64,000 nt of DNA from Desulfatitalea alkaliphila (GCF_022968795.1 NZ_JALJRB010000006.1:1-64000), one strand, 5' to 3'. Shown: positions 19,917 through 29,246, counted from the stretch's first letter. Program-made: numbers and translations. The notes: generated by a model not told the origin, from the letters alone.

Positions 19917-20774
19917 ATGGCCAGGATCGTCGGATTGATCGTCAAACCGGACCCCGCTGCCAGACGGCATGCGGATCGGTTGGAAGCATGGTTGAGCGAT
20001 AACGGTTGCCGGGTGTTGCGCCTGCAAAGCGACGCCGCACCGCCGTCCGTTGCGCCTTCCGCATCCGAGACCATCGATGATGACCTGTTTTGCGTGGTCG
20101 TGCTGGGTGGGGACGGGACATTCCTCAGCGCGGTGCGTTGGATGGGCGACCGCCAGGTGCCTATTTTTGGCATCAAGTTCGGTGAAGTCGGGTTTCTGGC
20201 CGAGGCCGCGGAAGAGCAGATGCAGGCGGCCATGGAAGCCATTTTGCACAACCGCTTCGTCACGCGGCCGCGCATGCGCCTGACGGTGGAGGTGTGGCGC
20301 GATGACCGTCAGGTGGCCCGGGAAACGGTGTTCAACGATGTGGTGATCAACAAGGGCGCCCTGGCCCGCTTGGCCCTGATCAAGACCCATGTGGACGATC
20401 GCTATCTGACCGATTATCGCGCCGATGGATTGATCGTCGCAACCCCCACCGGGTCCACGGCTTATTCCCTGGCCGCCGGTGGACCGATTATGCATCCGGC
20501 CGTTGCGGGCATCATCTTGAGCCCCATCTGCCCGTTCACTCTGACCAACCGCCCCCTGATCGTGCCCGAGAGTGCGACCATCCAAATGCAATTGGCCGAA
20601 AGAACAGCAGACATCATGTTGACCTTCGACGGCCAGGTGGGAATGCCCATCGACGATCACCACATCATCCGCGTTTGCAAGGCCGACATTCCCGTACAAT
20701 TGATCACTTTGCCCGGCCGCGACTATTTCGACGTGTTGCGCAACAAATTGCGCTGGAGCGGCTATCGCCAGTGA
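19917..20774 (+). CDS. nadK: NAD kinase
   Basis: This cytoplasmic enzyme makes NADP from NAD and ATP or polyphosphate. The 285-residue protein carries the family signature VVLGGDGTFLSAVRW, a FNDVVINKGALARL strand in place of the usual NE motif, and the second conserved loop YRADGLIVATPTGSTAYSLAAGGP. ATG 19917 follows GGAAAGGA by 8 bases; GTG 19911 would be too close. A divergent partner is not visible, and the next gene follows after 83 bases. Confidence 0.93.
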   Translation: MARIVGLIVKPDPAARRHADRLEAWLSDNGCRVLRLQSDAAPPSVAPSASETIDDDLFCVVVLGGDGTFLSAVRWMGDRQVPIFGIKFGEVGFLAEAAEEQMQAAMEAILHNRFVTRPRMRLTVEVWRDDRQVARETVFNDVVINKGALARLALIKTHVDDRYLTDYRADGLIVATPTGSTAYSLAAGGPIMHPAVAGIILSPICPFTLTNRPLIVPESATIQMQLAERTADIMLTFDGQVGMPIDDHHIIRVCKADIPVQLITLPGRDYFDVLRNKLRWSGYRQ

Positions 20775-20857
20775 GGGTTTGACATACCGCGGGGCTTCCC
20801 CTATAGTGGCCGCAATCGTCGCACCCGAAATCATAACCGATTACACTATCGAATAAG

Positions 20858-21739
20858 ATGCGCTTACGGCCCCTTCACTGCTCCGTGCTCCTGTTTTGTA
20901 TCTGGTCTGTGGTGAGCAACGCCGGAGCCGCCGGTCTCTTGGTGGAACCCCTTCCCACGGGGGTCATCCATTGGAGCCGGGGCGCCATCGTGGCCAGTGG
21001 TCAGGCGGTGATGCCTGACGAGACCGCTTTTGAAGGCGAGTGCAACGCGCAGCTGCGCGGGCAAGCCCATGCCGCGGCGGTGGCGAACCTGTCGCAAGCC
21101 TTGGCCATGGTGCCCGTGGATGCCGTCCGCTCGGCGGGGGACATGTTCGTGGGTGATGACAAGATGGCCGCCCGCTTGGCGGGGATGGCGCAGGCGGCAC
21201 CGGTGATTGACGAGGTGTGCCAAGCCGATGGCCGGTTGGTGCTGACTATCCAAATGTCACTGCTGGGCAGCTTCGCGCAATTGATGCTGCCTGACGATAT
21301 CAAGCAAGTGGAGCCGATTCGGGCGATGCCTAGGGAAAGCGGCCCTGAGGCGCTTCGACAGCCGGAATCCGGCGCAGAACCGAAGCAGACGGATCCCGGT
21401 GTGTTTTCCGGCCTGGTGGTGGATGCGCGCGGCATCGGCGCCCGACCGGCGATGGTACCGACATTGATGGACGAAAGCGGTCGTGTCGTTTACGGCCCGC
21501 CCTTCATCAGCCGTTCCCAGGCGGTGCATCACGGGGCGTGCCTCTATTTGCGCGTTCTTGAGGATCGTGAAACGCACCCCCGTGTGGCGCCGCGCCCCCT
21601 GTGGGTCAAGGGCCTGCATACGCCTCCGGAGCGGCCCAGCGATATCGTGATCAGTAACGCCGATGCCGCCCGCCTGCACGGTGCATCGGCCAATCTCACC
21701 TTTTTGAGAGCCTGTCGCGTGATTGTGCTTTTGGACTGA
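20858..21739 (+). CDS. Exported protein of unknown function (possible LPP20-like domain)
   Basis: The 293-residue protein has a Sec signal peptide (hydrophobic LLFCIWSVVSNAGAAG, likely cut after AGA/AAG) and so is periplasmic. The middle contains a helical region ending in a pair of strands with VLTIQMSLLGS. The second half has SGLVVDARGIGARPAMVPT and DESGRVVYGP, a strand pattern also seen in LPP20-type periplasmic proteins. The end is DIVISNADAARLHG and CRVIVLLD. Three in-gene cysteines (ECNA, EVCQ, GACL) could form disulfides. It stands before a TPR lipoprotein by 22 bases, so the two may work together at the envelope. No enzyme motif. Confidence 0.65.
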   Translation: MRLRPLHCSVLLFCIWSVVSNAGAAGLLVEPLPTGVIHWSRGAIVASGQAVMPDETAFEGECNAQLRGQAHAAAVANLSQALAMVPVDAVRSAGDMFVGDDKMAARLAGMAQAAPVIDEVCQADGRLVLTIQMSLLGSFAQLMLPDDIKQVEPIRAMPRESGPEALRQPESGAEPKQTDPGVFSGLVVDARGIGARPAMVPTLMDESGRVVYGPPFISRSQAVHHGACLYLRVLEDRETHPRVAPRPLWVKGLHTPPERPSDIVISNADAARLHGASANLTFLRACRVIVLLD

Positions 21740-21761
21740 CGGTTACACATGGAGTGACACC

Positions 21762-22151
21762 ATGACGCGGTTACATATGGGTTGGTTGTTGTTGTTTTTG
21801 ATTTTGGTGGGCTGCGGCCCGGAAACCATCTTCGTGCGCCCCTTTCTGGATACACCGGAGCAGCATGTGCGCAACGGTGAGATCTTGCTGCGCCAGTACA
21901 AATGGGAGGACGCCGTCCGGGAGTTCCAACGGGCTGTGGAGCTGGATCCTGATTATACGGTTGCTTACGTGGGGCTGGGGGTTGCTTATGCCCAGCACGA
22001 TGAATGGGAAAGAGGTCTGCAAATGCTCTCCAAGGCAGACACCCTGGCGCAAAACCAGGAAGAACGCGCTGCGGTCGAGAATGGTTGGGCAAAGTTCCGC
22101 CAGCTGCGCCAGGATCGCAATCTTCCCCCCTTGGAGCGATCCACGCCTTGA
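21762..22151 (+). CDS. TPR-repeat lipoprotein
   Basis: From ATG 21762 the protein is 129 residues with a lipoprotein signal (LLLFLILVGC). Two tetratricopeptide-type helix pairs follow (EQHVRNGEILLRQYKWEDAVREF, split here for length: QRAVELDPDYTVAYVGLG). A longer frame from 21723 runs into the previous gene and is unlikely. It is probably an outer-membrane-attached protein-binding adaptor, paired with the exported protein just upstream. Confidence 0.8.
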   Translation: MTRLHMGWLLLFLILVGCGPETIFVRPFLDTPEQHVRNGEILLRQYKWEDAVREFQRAVELDPDYTVAYVGLGVAYAQHDEWERGLQMLSKADTLAQNQEERAAVENGWAKFRQLRQDRNLPPLERSTP

Positions 22152-22305
22152 TCCACCTTCTGTGGTGGCCGGCCCTAACCAAATTCTAACCGAAATCAAA
22201 TATTCCCCACACAATAGCGCGCTATCTTCCGCTTTCATACCCATTCATTGAAAATGCAGGCGCCGGCCCGGGTCTGATTCTTCTTTCACTATCGGAGGCA
22301 TGCGG

Positions 22306-22968
22306 ATGTCCAAGCATTTGCGCAGAGAATTGGAAAAGGTCAAGAAGCAAACCCTGTCATTGGGGGCTTTGGTGGAGGAGCGGGCCCGGATGGCGGTGCA
22401 GGCCGTGGAAAATCGGGATGACGCCCTCGCGCATAAAATCATCGATCTCGATTGGGAAGTGGATGAAATGGAGGTGGAGATCGAGGAGGATTGCCTTAAG
22501 ATCCTGGCGCTGTACCAGCCGGTGGCCGTGGATCTGCGTTTTCTGATCGCCACCATCAAGATCAACAACGACCTGGAACGCATCGGTGACGAGGCCGTCA
22601 ACATCGCCGAGCGGCTGGTGGTGATGGCCAAGCGCCCGCCCATGACCTTTGTGTTCGATTACACCCCCATGGCCGAAAAAGTGCAGGCCATGCTCAAGAT
22701 GAGCCTGGATGCCTTGGTCAATCTGGATTTGAACCTGGCGTTCAACGTGATCACCATGGACGACGAAGTGGATGCCATCCAGGCCCAGGCCTATGATCGC
22801 ATCAAGGAGGCCATCAAGGAACATCCCGATCGGGTCGGTTACTTGATCAATCTACTGCTGGTCTCCCGCCACCTGGAACGCCTGGCCGATCACAGCACCA
22901 ACATCGCCGAAGAGGTGATCTATCTGATCGAGGGCGAGATCGTACGCCACGGGGTGCGGACGATATAG
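22306..22968 (+). CDS. phoU: Phosphate-uptake regulator PhoU
   Basis: PhoU damps PhoR/PhoB signalling and Pst transport when phosphate is plentiful. The 220-residue protein has two three-helix bundles, each with the acidic metal-binding motif: D-rich VDEMEVEIEEDCLKIL with NNDLERIGDEAVNIAE, then DDEVDAIQAQAYDRI with SRHLERLADHSTNIAE. ATG 22306 is preferred over 22300 because GGAGG then has 7-base spacing. It is convergent with the pst genes rather than part of their operon, which is unusual but seen in other phyla. Confidence 0.95.
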   Translation: MSKHLRRELEKVKKQTLSLGALVEERARMAVQAVENRDDALAHKIIDLDWEVDEMEVEIEEDCLKILALYQPVAVDLRFLIATIKINNDLERIGDEAVNIAERLVVMAKRPPMTFVFDYTPMAEKVQAMLKMSLDALVNLDLNLAFNVITMDDEVDAIQAQAYDRIKEAIKEHPDRVGYLINLLLVSRHLERLADHSTNIAEEVIYLIEGEIVRHGVRTI

Positions 22969-22973
22969 AAAAA

Positions 22974-23040
22974 AAGTTTTAAGTTTTAAGTGTTAAGTTT
23001 TAAGTTGAAGGAATTCTATCGATTTTAGATGGTTGGGTTG
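22974..23040 (+). repeat. Dispersed intergenic repeat, copy D
   Basis: Repeated TTTTAAG units (AGTTTTAAGTGTTAAGTTTT and following AAGTTGAAGG) lead into AATTCTATCGATTTTAGATG and GGTTGGG. It begins 5 bases after the phoU stop. It is the longest copy here, and its tail matches that of copy A (AGATGGTTGGG). Confidence 0.65.
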
Positions 23041-23163
23041 GTTGGTGTGTTGTGTTTGTTGGGTTGATGGGCAGCGATCAATCGCAATCGAAAAGCGATT
23101 AGAGATGCATTTCGGGGTTGATCCTCAAGGCAATCGTCAACCTTTCATTCTGATACATCCCCC

Positions 23164-23188
23164 GTAGGGGCACGGCATGCCGTGCCCG
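23164..23188. repeat. REP-like palindrome
   Basis: GTAGG leads into the palindromic core GGCACGGCATGCCGTGCC. The same element is found at 19647-19718, 29219-29246 and 53626-53649. It lies between phoU and the convergent twin-repeat lipoprotein gene. Confidence 0.75.
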
Positions 23189-23249
23189 GGATATCGATGG
23201 GCAAATGTTTGTCCTGCCAGCCCTCCGGATAAGCAATAGGGTGTATGAC

Positions 23250-23276
23250 GCCCGACCCATCGAAGATGGGCCGGGC
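23250..23276. terminator. Candidate bidirectional terminator between phoU and the pst operon
   Basis: GCCCGACCCATC and GATGGGCCGGGC pair over 12 bp with one wobble around a GAA loop. On the plus strand it is followed by a T-rich stretch (TTCGTTTGGTATTGTTTTGT). It sits 20 bases beyond the lipoprotein stop, so it could end transcription from either side. Confidence 0.6.
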
Positions 23277-23295
23277 TTCGTTTGGTATTGTTTTG

Positions 23296-23799
23296 TTATT
23301 GGGCGGCGTGGTAGGCGTCCAGGGTTTCGGCGTCGGGGGCCTTGAGGGTCATGCCCAGGGGGCCGGCGGCGGGGCGTACCACGAACTTGGCCAGTTCGCC
23401 CTTGGCCTCGAAATCGGCCAGCGCCGCATCTCCTTCACGGAACACCCACAGGCGGCCCTCTTCCAGGAAAGTGACAAAGCCCGGCGTGCGGGTCATATAG
23501 TGCACGATGGTGTCGCTGTCCGGCGCCTTGAGGGTTTTGCCCTCGGGACCGGCGCCGGGGCGCACCACGAATTTGGCCAGCTCCCCTTTCTCCCTGAAAT
23601 CAGCCAATTCCTTGGCATCGGCCTGGAAGACCCAGATGCGGCCCTCTTCGTCGAAGGTGACGAATCCGTCCTTGGGGTGCGGCCCGGCGGTGGCCGGCGC
23701 CGGATCGGCGGCCCGGGTGGCGGCGGCGGATTGGCAGCCGGCCAGGCCGAAAACAAGCAAGCAGACGGTCAACAGATGGATGGTCCAACGTGGGTGCAT
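23296..23799 (-). CDS. Twin-repeat lipoprotein of the pst operon, function unknown
   Basis: The 167-residue protein has a lipoprotein signal (VCLLVFGLAGC) and an Ala/Pro linker. Two tandem copies of a domain of about 58 residues fill the rest, each starting GFVTF.EEGR.WVF, with ELADF or ALADF, then KGELAKFVVRP and TLKAPD near the end. The two copies are roughly 70% identical by eye. AAGGAG precedes ATG 23799. It is 27 bases after the pstB stop on the same strand, so it is probably the last gene of the phosphate operon. No catalytic motif is visible; each unit looks like a small beta-rich sensor or binding domain. Confidence 0.8.
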   Translation of the reverse strand: MHPRWTIHLLTVCLLVFGLAGCQSAAATRAADPAPATAGPHPKDGFVTFDEEGRIWVFQADAKELADFREKGELAKFVVRPGAGPEGKTLKAPDSDTIVHYMTRTPGFVTFLEEGRLWVFREGDAALADFEAKGELAKFVVRPAAGPLGMTLKAPDAETLDAYHAAQ

Positions 23800-23826
23800 G
23801 GTTTTTCTCCTTGATGGGGTGGGTGG

Positions 23827-24711
23827 TTAACCGAAACGTCCCGTGACGTAGTCCTGGGTTTCTTGCAGCAACGGTTTCTGGAACAGGGTTTCCGTAGGGC
23901 CGTACTCCACCACGTGGCCCAGGTACATGAAGGCCGTGTAGTCACTGGATCGGGCGGCCTGCTGCATGTTGTGGGTCACGATGAGGATGGTGTAGTCCCC
24001 TTTCAACTGGTCGATCAGCTCTTCGATTTTATTGGTGGCCAGCGGATCGAGGGCGGAGCAGGGCTCGTCCATCAGCAGCACGTCCGGCTCGGCCGAAATG
24101 GCCCGTGCGATGCAGAGTCGCTGCTGCTGACCGCCGGACAATCCCAGGGCGCTCTCGTGCAAGCGGTCCTTGACCTCTTCCCACAAGGCCGCCCCCCGCA
24201 GGCTGCGTTCGCACACCTCGTCCAGCACCCCGTGATTGCGCTCGCCGTCGATGCGCAGGGGGTAGATCACGTTTTCATAAATACTCATGGGAAAAGGGTT
24301 GGATTTCTGGAACACCATGCCCATGCGCTTGCGCAGCTCGATCACGTCCACCGAAGGTTCGTATATCGAGCGGCCGTTGAGGATCATGTCGCCGCTGATG
24401 CGCACCGAATCGATCAGGTCGTTGAGGCGGTTGACCGAGCGCAGCAGGGTGGATTTGCCGCAGCCCGACGGCCCGATCATGGCGGTTACCTTGCCCCGGG
24501 GGATGGAGAAGTTGATGTCGAACAGTGCCTGGGCCTCGCCGTACCAGAGGCGGAAGTCGCGGATGTCCAGCACGCTGTCTTCATCGTGGATCGCCGGATG
24601 AATTTCGGCCGGCACCGATCCGCCGTTGGCGATCACCTGCAGACGGTCGGAGACGCCGGAGGGCGGGTTGGGTGAGTTTATTGCTTTTTTGTTTGAGTTT
24701 GTTGGGTTCAT
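23827..24711 (-). CDS. pstB: Phosphate ABC transporter ATPase PstB
   Basis: PstB powers high-affinity phosphate import. Walker A is GPSGCGKST, the Q-loop region is [17 protein letters not shown], the signature is [14 protein letters not shown], and Walker B is [14 protein letters not shown]. The 294-residue length includes an N-terminal extension of about 40 residues before the ATPase fold. AAGGAGG lies 4 bases before ATG 24711. It follows pstA by 9 bases. Confidence 0.96.
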   Translation of the reverse strand: MNPTNSNKKAINSPNPPSGVSDRLQVIANGGSVPAEIHPAIHDEDSVLDIRDFRLWYGEAQALFDINFSIPRGKVTAMIGPSGCGKSTLLRSVNRLNDLIDSVRISGDMILNGRSIYEPSVDVIELRKRMGMVFQKSNPFPMSIYENVIYPLRIDGERNHGVLDEVCERSLRGAALWEEVKDRLHESALGLSGGQQQRLCIARAISAEPDVLLMDEPCSALDPLATNKIEELIDQLKGDYTILIVTHNMQQAARSSDYTAFMYLGHVVEYGPTETLFQKPLLQETQDYVTGRFG

Positions 24712-24720
24712 GGGGCCTCC

Positions 24721-26496
24721 TTAGAAGACGCCGGAGATGAATTTTTTGCGCAGGCGGTTGCGCAAGAGCACCGCGCCCAGGTTGAGGGAGGCGATGATGA
24801 CGATCAATAGCAGCGTAGTGGTGAATACCATGGGCTTGGCGGCTTCGCTGTTCTGGCTTTGGAAGCCCAGGTCGAAGATGTGAAAGCCCAGGTGCATGAA
24901 GCTGCGCTCGGGGTGCAAAAAGGGAAAAATCGTGTCCACGGGCAGCTCGGGCGCCAGCTTGACCGCGCCCACCAGCATCAGGGGCGCCACCTCGCCGGCG
25001 CCGCGGGCCATGGCCAGGATCATGCCGGTCATGATGCCGGGCATGGCCCGCGGCAGCACGATGCGTTTGATGGTCTGCCACTTGCTGGCGCCGCAGGCGT
25101 AGGAGCCTTCCCGCATGGATCCCGGTACCGCCGCCAGGGCCTCCTCGGTGGCCACGATCACCACCGGCAAGGTCAGCAGCGCCAGGGTGAGCGAAGCCCA
25201 CAAAATGCCGCCGGTGCCGTAGGTGGGGCTGGGCAGCTTGGCCGAAAAGAAAAGCTGGTCGATGGTGCCGCCCACGAAGTAGCAGAAGAATCCCAGCCCG
25301 AAAACGCCGAAGACGATGCTCGGCACTCCGGCCAGGTTGTTGATGGCGATGCGCACCGCGCTGATCAAGGGGCCGGCCTTGGCGTATTCGCGCAGGTAGA
25401 GGGCCGCCAGCACGCCGAAGGGCACCACCGCCAGGGACATGACCAGGGTCATCACCACGGTGCCGAAAATGGCCGGAAAAACGCCGCCCTCGCTGTTTGC
25501 TTCCCGTGGATCGTCGCTGAAGAACTCCCACCAGCGGGAGAGATAGATGGAGGTCTTCTCCAGCAGCGACAGCCGGTTGGCCGGAAAGGCGCGCACGATC
25601 TCTTCCAGGGCGAGGTTCTTTTCCTGGCCGTCGGCGGTGACCAGACGCAACTGATAGCGGCTGTTTTCCGTGTTCAGGGCGTTGATTTGCTCACGAAGTC
25701 GGGCGGTCTCGATCTGGGACCGCCGCTGCACTGTTTCAAGACGTTCCAGGGCCGCCGCATACCGGGCGGCGTCGGGGCCGTGTTGGAGCAGCGCCGTGCG
25801 CATCTCCAGGCGGGCTTTTTCCTCCTGGCGGTTGAGTTTGCCGATGGCGTGGGTTTCCAGGTGGCGCCGCTGGCGCCAGCGCTTGCGGATTTCGTTGTGG
25901 TGGGCTTCATAGCGCTCCCACACCTCGGCCGGTGTGTCGGCCACCACGGCGCCATCCACCAGGAAAGCGGCTGGAAAGCCGTAGAAGCGGCCCCAGGAGA
26001 GCCGTTCCACCGTCACGGCCCAATCCGGCCGCCGCTCGTCGCGGATCATGAAGTCGCTGAACCAGTTGAAGTGGTCGCCGGTGAGCTCGAAGTTGCCGAT
26101 GCGCACCAGCCGGCGGTGGGCCGTGCCGTCATTGGCCGCTACCGTGCGACGGGCCTGTTGTGCCACCTCCGGTGCCAGTTGCGTGAACACGGTAGCCGCC
26201 GGCGCGAACGTTTCTTCGCGGGTGACCTCCCCCATGAAGGTGCGATCTTCCAGGGTGGTGATTTGTACCAAGGGTGCCGGCCAGAACGTGGTGATGCCCT
26301 GGTGGAAGATCAGCGCCAGCAGCCCGATGATCATCACCAGGCAGATGGTCAGGGCGCCCCCGGTGAGCCAAAGCATCGGCTCCCCGTAGGCCAGCAGCGA
26401 ACTGCTGGAGCGCTGTGCGCGGCGCCGGGGGGCCCTGGGGGCGCCGCCGCTTGGCACATCGTCCGTTTGCGGCGTCGCGGCTGGATTCGAATTCAT
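24721..26496 (-). CDS. pstA: Phosphate ABC transporter permease PstA, extended form
   Basis: The C-terminal 250 residues are a normal PstA permease: the EAA loop region is GASKWQTIKRIVLPRAMPGI and there are six membrane spans (from GTVVMTLVMSLAVVPFGVLA). The protein is 591 residues, about twice the classical length. After TM1 (near residues 42-65) it has a periplasmic insert of about 270 residues that includes a coiled coil (residues 200-290, rich in E/R/L/Q). This large form partners with large PstC proteins in other bacteria. Its start overlaps the pstC stop by 4 bases. Confidence 0.92.
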   Translation of the reverse strand: MNSNPAATPQTDDVPSGGAPRAPRRRAQRSSSSLLAYGEPMLWLTGGALTICLVMIIGLLALIFHQGITTFWPAPLVQITTLEDRTFMGEVTREETFAPAATVFTQLAPEVAQQARRTVAANDGTAHRRLVRIGNFELTGDHFNWFSDFMIRDERRPDWAVTVERLSWGRFYGFPAAFLVDGAVVADTPAEVWERYEAHHNEIRKRWRQRRHLETHAIGKLNRQEEKARLEMRTALLQHGPDAARYAAALERLETVQRRSQIETARLREQINALNTENSRYQLRLVTADGQEKNLALEEIVRAFPANRLSLLEKTSIYLSRWWEFFSDDPREANSEGGVFPAIFGTVVMTLVMSLAVVPFGVLAALYLREYAKAGPLISAVRIAINNLAGVPSIVFGVFGLGFFCYFVGGTIDQLFFSAKLPSPTYGTGGILWASLTLALLTLPVVIVATEEALAAVPGSMREGSYACGASKWQTIKRIVLPRAMPGIMTGMILAMARGAGEVAPLMLVGAVKLAPELPVDTIFPFLHPERSFMHLGFHIFDLGFQSQNSEAAKPMVFTTTLLLIVIIASLNLGAVLLRNRLRKKFISGVF

Positions 26497-29090
26497 AGCT
26501 CGAAAGCCTTTCGGCGGAAGCGCAAACGCACGGTTTCCGCCACGGTATTGATGACGAAGGTCATCAGAAACAAAGTCAGCGCCGCGAGAAACAAAGTGCG
26601 GTAGTGGGTGCTGAACTGTACCGCTTCAGGCAGCTCCACGGCGATGTTGGCCGACAGGGTGCGGAAACCGTTGAAGATGTTCCAGTCCAGCACCGGCGTG
26701 TTGCCTGCGGCCATCAGCACGATCATGGTTTCGCCCACCGCACGGCCCAGTCCGATCATCACCGCGCTGAACAGGCCGCTCATGGCCGTGGGGATGATGA
26801 TGCGGATGGCGGTCTGCCAGGGGGTGGCGCCGCAGCCCAGGGAGGCGGCCCGCAAATGCTCGGGAACGGCGGAAAGGGCGTCCTCGGAGATGGTGTAGAT
26901 GATGGGAATGACCGCAAAGCCCATCACGAAGCCCACCACCAGGGCGTTGCGCTGCACGTAAGTGTCCACGAAACCGCCGCGCGGATCGATGCCCAGCAGG
27001 GTGAGCAGGCCGGACAGGGTCAGTGAAAAACCCAGGGTCAGCAGGATGCCGCACGAAAACTTAATAAGGTCCACGGTGGCCAGCTTCCGGTGGCTCCAGC
27101 CCGCGGAGTAGCTCCGCAGATAGGGGTTGAGCATGCGGGCGAAGGCGATGCCGACACCGATGGCGCACAGCGGCAGAAAGAGGATCATCCAGCCGCCGGT
27201 GCCGGTGCCCAATCGACCGGTGAGCCAACCTTTGATATCGCCGGCATAGAACCAGGTTTCAACGAGGGGTCCCAGCCAGGCGGCCATCAGCAGACCCAGG
27301 GGCAGGGTGGCCAGGTAGATCAGCAGCCGGTAGCGGGCCAGGCGGGTGTGCAGCGTTTTGGGCAGCATCTGCCACACATAGGCCCCTAACAAAAAGGACA
27401 CGGGCAGGGTGACGAAGGCGGTCAGAATGTGGGGCACCACGTTTTCCACGAAGGGTGCGAACACCAGGGCCGCCAGAAAGCCGAGCACCACGCTGGGCAG
27501 GCTGGCCATCATCTCGATGGTCGGCTTTACCGTGGATTTGATGCGCGGGTGCATGAATTCGCTGGTGTAGACCGCCGCCAGCAAAGCCAGTGGAACGCCG
27601 AAGAGCATGGAGTAGACCGTGGCCTTGAGGGTGCCGAAGATCAGCGGGTAGAGACCGTATTTGGGCTCGAAATCATCGGTGGCGCCCGAAGATTGCCACA
27701 CATGCCGCGGTTGGGAATACCCCTCGTACCATACCGGTGTGAAGAGCGTGGCCAGGGTGGCCTCCGGGTGGCCGGGGCGCACCTGCCAGCGGGTGATGGC
27801 CGCGCCGCCGGCGCTGACCACCGCGTCGTCTTTGGGGGTCATGGCCAGGGCGGTCACAGCGGGTTTGTCGGCCGGCTCGGTCTGCACCAGCAACTGGTCG
27901 CTGGTCACATGAAAGACGCGCAGCGTGCCGTCTGCGTAACCGGCCGCCAGCATGCGCGAGCGCAAGGAGGGGGAGAGGGTGGTCACCGGGGCGCCTTGTC
28001 CGGGCAGATCATGGGACAACACGAGGGTGGTGCCGTCCACGGTGCGGGCCTGCTCGGGCCGGACCCGGAACCAGGTGCGCACCCGGCCCAGGGAGTCCCC
28101 CGCCACCAGGGTGGCCTTGCCGATCATGAATTCCAGGGCGGTCAGCGAGGCACCCTCGACGCCCAGCAGCTCGACACTTTCGGCCAGCACCGGCGTATCG
28201 ATGGTGCGGGCGTCGAACCGCTGCAGGTGGCCGTCGGCCCACACCAGATAGACGGTGTCCGCGATGCCCGACAGGCGCAGGTAGGCCGGCGCGCCTTTGC
28301 CCGGCGGCATCGGCACTTCGATATTGCCGCCGCTGAGCGTGGTGGTGGTCTTGCCCGTGAGCAGGTTGCGCCGCTGGGTGACCCGCTGGATGCGCAGGTG
28401 GCCATCGGCGGTGTAGGCGGCGATGGTGGGTCCCGACGGTCGCACCGATTGATCCATCAGCAGGATGGCGGCCGGATCGTCGAAATAGAACGGCTCGCCG
28501 ATCTCCATGGTCAATTGTTGGGCGCGAAACTGGCCCTCGGGGGTCACCTGGATGACGCCCCCGGCGTAATCGGCCATGGCCCCTTTTTCCAGTGCCCTGA
28601 TCTCGGCGGGCAAGGCATCCGGATGCGGAAAGTCGGTCCCGAAACGGATGGTGCCCAGGCGGACGGCGCCATCGGCAAACCCGAAGGCCGCCTGACCGAG
28701 CCGGGGTTCGAACACATGGGCCGTGGGCGCGCCGTCCGGGAAGGGGGTCTGCCGATCGAGCACCCGGCCGTTGTCCAGCCGGATGATATCAATGGCACCG
28801 TCCGGATAATAGAGCCAGCTCATCACCTGGTATTCGTCCACCGCCATGTGCACCGGCGCGGTCCCGTTCGTCGGCCACGATGCCGGGATGGCCCCGCGCT
28901 GTTCGATGGCCGCGTCCTTGAACAGCGGTACCACCACAATGGCCAGGAAGATGAACACCAGCGAGACCGAAATGATGGTCCCGAAACCACCGAGGGAAAT
29001 CAGCAGTTTGGCCACCTTGTCGGCCATCAGCACGGACCGTCGGGTGACCCGCTCGCGGTGGCGGCCGGTGTAGGATGGTTTTTGATTCAT
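26493..29090 (-). CDS. pstC: Phosphate ABC transporter permease PstC, extended form with beta-propeller-like insert
   Basis: The C-terminal half (from about residue 480) is the PstC permease with the EAA loop GCGATPWQTAIRIIIPTAMSGL. Between TM1 (LLISLGGFGTIISVSLVFIF) and the permease lies a periplasmic insert of about 400 residues with repeated strand pairs such as ADGTLRVFHV and DAVVSAGGAAITRWQV, resembling a WD40-like propeller. The total of 865 residues is long even for this class. ATG 29090 is chosen; a frame extension to 29327 runs through a REP palindrome and has no membrane or homology support. The ribosome site is weak (GGACG). Confidence 0.9.
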   Translation of the reverse strand: MNQKPSYTGRHRERVTRRSVLMADKVAKLLISLGGFGTIISVSLVFIFLAIVVVPLFKDAAIEQRGAIPASWPTNGTAPVHMAVDEYQVMSWLYYPDGAIDIIRLDNGRVLDRQTPFPDGAPTAHVFEPRLGQAAFGFADGAVRLGTIRFGTDFPHPDALPAEIRALEKGAMADYAGGVIQVTPEGQFRAQQLTMEIGEPFYFDDPAAILLMDQSVRPSGPTIAAYTADGHLRIQRVTQRRNLLTGKTTTTLSGGNIEVPMPPGKGAPAYLRLSGIADTVYLVWADGHLQRFDARTIDTPVLAESVELLGVEGASLTALEFMIGKATLVAGDSLGRVRTWFRVRPEQARTVDGTTLVLSHDLPGQGAPVTTLSPSLRSRMLAAGYADGTLRVFHVTSDQLLVQTEPADKPAVTALAMTPKDDAVVSAGGAAITRWQVRPGHPEATLATLFTPVWYEGYSQPRHVWQSSGATDDFEPKYGLYPLIFGTLKATVYSMLFGVPLALLAAVYTSEFMHPRIKSTVKPTIEMMASLPSVVLGFLAALVFAPFVENVVPHILTAFVTLPVSFLLGAYVWQMLPKTLHTRLARYRLLIYLATLPLGLLMAAWLGPLVETWFYAGDIKGWLTGRLGTGTGGWMILFLPLCAIGVGIAFARMLNPYLRSYSAGWSHRKLATVDLIKFSCGILLTLGFSLTLSGLLTLLGIDPRGGFVDTYVQRNALVVGFVMGFAVIPIIYTISEDALSAVPEHLRAASLGCGATPWQTAIRIIIPTAMSGLFSAVMIGLGRAVGETMIVLMAAGNTPVLDWNIFNGFRTLSANIAVELPEAVQFSTHYRTLFLAALTLFLMTFVINTVAETVRLRFRRKAFEL

Positions 29091-29218
29091 GGTATGCGTC
29101 CGCCCGGAAAGCCGCTGCGCTTTGCCTGGCCCTTTTCTGTCTATCTTGTGTCCATCCGGAAACGGCGTCTTGCGAGCCATCCCTGGGTTCTTGCGCTTTT
29201 GAAATCCGCGACGTCGCC

Positions 29219-29246
29219 GCAGGGGCACGGCATGCCGTGCCCCTGC
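29219..29246. repeat. REP-like perfect palindrome in the pstS-pstC gap
   Basis: A 28-bp perfect palindrome whose centre is GGCACGGCATGCCGTGCC, flanked by GCAGG and CCTGC. It lies in the 270-base gap between pstS and pstC. In other operons such hairpins reduce read-through and stabilise the upstream mRNA, which would fit a need for more PstS than permease. Confidence 0.8.

Noticed and set aside
22974-23010. CRISPR array suggested by repeated TTTTAAG units
   Set aside because: Units are tandem without unique spacers, the copies are scattered, and no cas gene is present.
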